From: Moringa oleifera
Taxonomy: Eukaryota; Streptophyta; Magnoliopsida; Brassicales; Moringaceae
NCBI GenBank assembly: GCA_021397835.1
Contig: JAJFZO010000566.1
Coordinates: 7,932,001 to 7,996,000 of the forward strand
Direction: 5' to 3'
Length of the DNA stretch: 64,000 nt
The notes below the pieces were generated by a model. It made no database searches and had not been told where the DNA came from. It saw only the letters and a list, made by a program, of their open reading frames with translations. Both the position numbers and the translations under genes were made by a program. This document shows positions 59,834 through 64,000 of the stretch, piece by piece. Each line of letters opens with the position of its first letter. Positions within the stretch are counted from its first letter, which is position 1.

Positions 59834-61499
59834 ATTCTATCCTATAATGACAAATATTTGAAACCCACTTATTATGTATACTTATTATGTATGTAAAGCA
59901 ATGTTATTGTAAAAATAAGATAAGAAACAAGATGCCCACTAGTCTAAAATGCCTTAGGCAAAGCTAATACTATTTCTTCTAAACACATGGTACGTTAGTA
60001 GATTAGTAAAGAATTATTAACTTGAAATAATGTTAGCTGTGCAGAAAGAGTAGTAGCTTCTGTCTAAAGGGTTTTGACTTTTCTTTCAAGTTCTATTAAT
60101 TTGTAATAAGCTTTCCTTTCCTTCGAATGAGCAACTGACTATTGATTTGCAATTATCCTGCATGATGAACCATATGATCTATGAGAAAAAAAAAGCCTTT
60201 TATTACTAGCACAGCAAAATACTAAAAAGGTTTCACTTTAATTGACATACTTGAATATCAATAAACTTTTTTCTCTCAATATTTATTCTCCTATTATTGG
60301 TTTATCTTTACTTCAACTAAAGTAATCCCTAATCCATCAAGTACTGTGTGTTAACAAGACACATTAGTTATCAATTATCCAAAATATTTGTAAAACTAAT
60401 ATTTTTTACCATGATTTATTTAGAGTTTCTAGTGTCACAGTGGAAACCAAATTGGAATTCAAAATGTCAAAAAAAAAAAAAATTACTTAAGATATGCAAA
60501 CTGTTCGACAAATCAATAAAGACATAGTCATAATAGAAATTGAGTTGAAGTTACAGAATTCTTCAAGAAAATATTAGCAATCTTTTCTGGTAAGCAACAT
60601 GGATTACACTATACAGAGAGTCAAGGATTTAGTTTATGTACTAAATGTCAATCTAATGGTTACTGCAAAACTAGATTAAGTCTGCTCTACTAGTTCAAAT
60701 ATTTCCAACTAAATTTCCAACTTAATTATTACTAGTTATAGGTTCACCAAGCTAAATTACAGAGATGTAAGAGGCACATCATTTACTATAAACCAGTAAC
60801 CAGACTTTGTTAAACTATGGATAACAAGCATTAACAACCATTCATAGAGCAGGACAAGATCTTTGATTCAGATAAAAATAAAGCATAATTACTTCAATAG
60901 GATGCATCCTAACAAGTTACAGTGTGAAACAATGACTCTGTCCAGACAAGAAATGTGCAATTTACTTGATATATCTTAAAGTGGGGCGGTGATTGTGTTC
61001 CAAGAATATAAACAGTAACACTAATTTTCAAATTTACAAAGAACATGCTCTAGTAAAAATTTTCTCCCTTGATTTACTTATAATTTCTAGTATCACAAGG
61101 GCAACACACATAGGTATCATATGACAGTGCACAATGCCAAGAGAAGAAAATTTTAGAACAAAACTAAGTAAGAAATTGCAAGACTTGACAAGAAAATCTC
61201 TCTTTCTCTCTTATAATGCCAGATGAAGGTTTGACTAATTTTACATACCATCTTTTTTTGCTTTAATGGTATCTTCCGATAGTGCACGAAGCCTATTTCA
61301 CAAAATTTTTGGAAAGAACGAAGCTTTGGTCGATTATATGACGTTAAAAGAGAGAAATTTCTGTTTAAAAAAATATTGTTTTCGTGGGAGAGTGAAAGAA
61401 GAACATGGGCATTACGTGGGTAAAGATCTTTATGTATTACAATACATCATGTATACTATTTAAAGTCTATTACCACTAAAATATCATTGCACAAGATTT
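59834..61499. other. Non-coding 5' region of the 10-kb CACTA
   Basis: AT-rich, with an A-run near 60467-60480 and no recognised gene. A 65-codon frame (61266-61463, +) is featureless. Likely leader or introns upstream of the transposase. Confidence 0.5.
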
Positions 61500-61845
61500 T
61501 TATTAATCGTGTGGTAAAGTTTCATAAGGTTGACTAAGAGAGCTTAGGTTCAAGTCGACACTCTTGTTTTTTTTTCTCAAAATACTTCAAACACATCTTT
61601 TATTAAACAAACAACATAATTAACCAAAATCAATTATAGACCAAATGATTGTAAATGTGATATAATTTCCAATAGGACTTGGGTTCGAGTCTATTGGTTT
61701 GCCTTTTCAATCAAATATTTAAATTAGAAATAAAATCATAAAAAATACATCACATGGTTTCTTTAGATTGGATGGCAATGACATTTATTAATCTCTCTTA
61801 GAGAGATTAGGTTTGAATCTCCATCATAAATTTTTTTTTTTCTAA
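61500..61845 (+). promoter_or_regulatory. Three tRNA B-box-like motifs near the 5' end of the 10-kb CACTA
   Basis: GGTTCAAGTCGAC (about 61551), GGGTTCGAGTCTAT (about 61682) and GGTTTGAATCTCC (about 61808) resemble the RNA polymerase III B box GGTTCGAATCC. The first and third are followed within 10-25 bases by runs of nine or more T, the Pol III stop. No cloverleaf was found. Could be SINE debris or coincidence. Confidence 0.35.
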
Positions 61846-62037
61846 TTACAGATTTTTTATGATGGTCCCTTAGAACCGTTATGTATTTTACGCTTTTTAT
61901 GATGGTCTCTTGGGACCGTCATATATGTTATGTTTTTTATGATGATCTTTCAAGGTAATCATGTATTCGATTTTTAATGACGGTCATAAAAAGACCATCA
62001 CAAAATACTGTTATTAAAAATAGTTTTTCTTGTGGTG
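61846..62037. repeat. Subterminal repeats, right end of the 10-kb CACTA
   Basis: TTTTTATGATGGTCCCTTAG, TTTTTATGATGGTCTCTTGG and GACGGTCATAAAAAGACC units to the terminus CTTGTGGTG. Confidence 0.85.
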
Positions 62038-63225
62038 ATTAGGATAACTACATATTTTATCTCGCAAGAGATTATTGTATCTTAATCATATGTCAACTGA
62101 CTACCTAAAAGCGTTTCATAGGTCATTGGCATAGTTACTCACATTATTAACATCTTTTTTTTTTCTTTAAAGTGTTTTTCTTTGCCTTTGATTTTTTCAA
62201 CGATCTTAGCTATACCAAAATCTAATTGATAATAAGGTTTAATAGTCTAATTGGTAGCATAAACTATGCCAAATTTTGCTGCTTTTAATGGCATTTTATT
62301 GCTAGTAAGCCCTTGATCCGAAATATAGTTATTGATTCATTTTCCATTACATTAACATGTTTCGATAAATATGAATTGAAGTTTTGACCTTATGATTAAT
62401 CATTTTATTCAAGAGGGATCTTTAAATCAATGCTAGGGCAATTCCATAGATTTCAATCTAGCCCTTCATTATTAGTGGTTTGCTTTCCAAGGGGATTGAT
62501 TCCTAGTAACCCTACTAATAAAGAGACTTGAAAGTAGTAAATGATGCAAACTCTAGAGCATTCTATCTTACAAAGAATAATAAAGGAGCTTGAATGTCAC
62601 AACACAATTTAAGGGATTTAAAACTTGTATTTTTGTGAAATAAAAATTGGCTTATAGTTAATTCTACTCATAATTGAAAGCATTAATTAAAAGTAAAAAA
62701 TTCAAACTTTAAAACAAAGCTATTCGGTCCTCCCACTTGACAGTACTTCACTCTCCTTAGAGTGCTTACATACAAGGAAGGAAGATGTTTAAGGCTTACA
62801 CATATGCAAACTACAATAGGATCGCAAATTGTAAACTATACACTTCCTCCCGTTGAACTCTCTGTGGTAAACTAGAGTTGGAAAATAACCCTCATCCCAT
62901 TATGGTTTTGAGCTGACATAATCTATGATTTCGCATGTGGCACCTTCTTCGAATTATCCATCTTTATTTGCCCTAGATCCCCCATGTAGTGGTCCTACCG
63001 CAGGTAACCACCCCTTTTGTTATAGCTTTTCATCCGTTCAACATAGCTTTGCTGCTTTTCCTTGCTCTCTACATCGTCAGACCCCTTCCATATTCGCTTA
63101 GTAGCCATTTTATTGAGTTCCTACGAACAGGTAAGGAAGATTTATAGCCTTAACGATAAACAAACGGGCATTTTTTAGGACTAGCCCTCTTCCAATTCAT
63201 CAAAAGAGTAATTCTTTGCACATAA
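62038..63225. other. Mitochondrial-like degraded DNA downstream of nad1
   Basis: Continuous with the nad1 remnant; sequence such as CCCTAGATCCCCCATGTAGTG and CTCTACATCGTCAGACCCCT has mitochondrial intergenic character. No gene recognised. Confidence 0.5.
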
Positions 63226-63453
63226 TTAAAGGAACCGTTGTAAGATTACCATAACACTAGATACGGGGACTACCCAAGCTAATGATAGAGGCAAGAACAC
63301 TTTTTGGCCAAGTTCCACTAATTGATCATAATGATATCATGGAAATGCTACATGATATATATAAAAGCAAAAAAAGAATCACCTTAATACTAAACTAGAT
63401 CGAGCCCAGGATCTTCTTTAAAATGGGAAGATCTAAGATAGGCAGCCAACCTC
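63226..63453 (-). pseudogene. nad1: Mitochondrial nad1 exon 5 (C-terminal) pseudogene
   Basis: The - strand reads GWLPILDLPILKKILGSI-stop-FSIKV, then after drift [18 protein letters not shown] and [15 protein letters not shown], ending FL and TAA at 63226-63228. This is the last exon of plant mitochondrial NADH dehydrogenase subunit 1 (complex I), which ends in the same LSLAWVV block. The stops correspond to TGG-to-TAG and CGA-to-TGA changes; a frame discontinuity lies near 63350. It is followed upstream by group II intron-like sequence, so the transfer was of DNA, not spliced RNA. Confidence 0.9.
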
Positions 63454-63610
63454 TAGAGAGAGCGAGATGCATGTACTAGTTGAGTAGGGGTATAGCTCCG
63501 TGGACTACTCATCGGACCTGATAGGTGGTGTTATCACACCCTTCTTAAAGAAATCGTACGTGACACCCTCAAACCAACATGTCCTCCCTTTTTATTCCTA
63601 GGCAGGTATT
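63454..63610 (-). other. 3' part of the nad1 last group II intron (domain V/VI-like)
   Basis: On the - strand TTTGAGGGTGTCACGTACG then ATTTCTTTAAGAAGG resembles the CACGTACGGTTC arm of a group II domain V, followed by about 90 bases to the nad1 exon. In plants this intron carries matR; no matR sequence is recognisable within the window. Confidence 0.55.
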
Positions 63611-64000
63611 TTCATTCATTTATGGATTAATTCAAGGTACTTGTAGCTTTCTTCCAAGTCCAAGTGCTAGCAGTAAAGGCTTGTCATCGAAAGTAAACTT
63701 TCGAGCCAAGAAGAAGCCAAAAAACATAAACGCCTCTGTAATCTTTTTTAAGCAAGAAGTAACATTGAGAAAGGATGATTATAAAAATCATCATATTAAT
63801 AAAAACGCTTTAGCTTACCTATAGTAAGGAGCCTTTTCTTGACCATTAGTACTTTACTAATAAGAAGGATTTTTCTCGCTTATTTAGTATTACTTTGGCT
63901 TTGCTGTCCGTATTTTGTTGGCATAAAAGCTACTACAACTAAAAAAATGAAAGAAGGAAGAAGGCATTAGCATTAGAAAGAATACATGGGGCATTTCGAG
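63611..64000. other. Mitochondrial-like DNA upstream of nad1 exon 5
   Basis: By position this should be nad1 intron between matR and domain V. No coding sequence was recognised; the + strand frame 63579-63824 is antisense to this context and featureless. Confidence 0.4.

Larger units (their letters stand above)
51960..62037 (-). mobile_element. 10-kb CACTA element of a third family, TSD ATT
   Basis: Left terminus CACCATAAAAAAACAAAAC begins at 51960; right terminus TTTTTCTTGTGGTG ends at 62037 (reverse complement CACCACAAGAAAAA). Both ends are flanked by ATT (51957-51959 and 62038-62040). Subterminal units TTTTTATGACGGTC / GACCGTCATAAAAA occur at both ends. On the - strand it holds TNP2-like transposase remnants (59833-56718) followed by Transposase_24-like, DUF8039-like and Ulp1-like segments (56330-53640). 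All four regions are interrupted. The only element here with both ends, a matched duplication and the complete domain series. Confidence 0.92.

Overview
This window reads as plant (angiosperm, probably eudicot) nuclear DNA from a gene-poor, repeat-rich region. It is strongly AT-rich and has no intact host gene. It has two components: (i) long blocks with the texture of decayed plant mitochondrial DNA, anchored by a mitochondrial trnS-GCU / trnF-GAA / trnP-UGG pseudogene cluster and by nad1 exon 5; and (ii) DNA transposons inserted into those blocks: five CACTA (En/Spm) elements, a Mutator-like (MULE) transposase pseudogene and a hAT-type MITE. The simplest history is an old nuclear mitochondrial insertion (NUMT) that was invaded repeatedly by TEs and then eroded, mostly by C-to-T / G-to-A changes. 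A mitogenome that swallowed nuclear TEs is the alternative; it fits the nonsense-riddled tRNA and nad1 remnants less well.

Layout. 1-5635: CACTA copy 1 (+ strand; 5' end off-window), which has lost the transposase core. 5636-17443: mitochondrial-like filler, no gene recognised. 17444-24955: CACTA copy 2 (- strand, TSD AAA), the fullest member of this family, with a 530-bp hAT MITE (17781-18310) in its subterminal repeats. 24956-27046: mitochondrial-like filler. 27047-33181: a second CACTA family. An outer, non-coding element holds an inner Pack-CACTA (27286-30080, TSD TTT) that carries three exons, introns included, of the nuclear gene FLU, a regulator of tetrapyrrole biosynthesis in chloroplasts. 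33182-34300: filler. 34330-36420: MULE transposase pseudogene (-). 37670-38435: mitochondrial tRNA pseudogenes. 38436-45442: filler. 45443-49044: CACTA copy 3 (TSD GGG), a deletion derivative of the copy 1/2 family with a large GC-rich array. 49045-51959: filler. 51960-62037: a 10-kb CACTA of a third family (TSD ATT) with degenerate TNP2, Transposase_24-like and Ulp1-like regions (-). 62038-64000: mitochondrial-like DNA with nad1 exon 5 and the end of its upstream group II intron (-).

How the parts relate. Copies 1, 2 and 3 form a deletion series of one family: near-complete, core-less, and ends-only. Comparing them exposes the lesions: start-codon loss, TGG-to-stop and CAA/CGA-to-stop changes, a microhomology deletion, and a 39-bp GT...AG segment present in only one copy. 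No element here looks autonomous. The best candidates for something undescribed are the FLU-carrying Pack-CACTA and the GC-rich, RY-motif (CATGCATG) region just inside the 5' end of the copy 1/2/3 family. Family assignments rest on reading motifs by eye; no database search was run.
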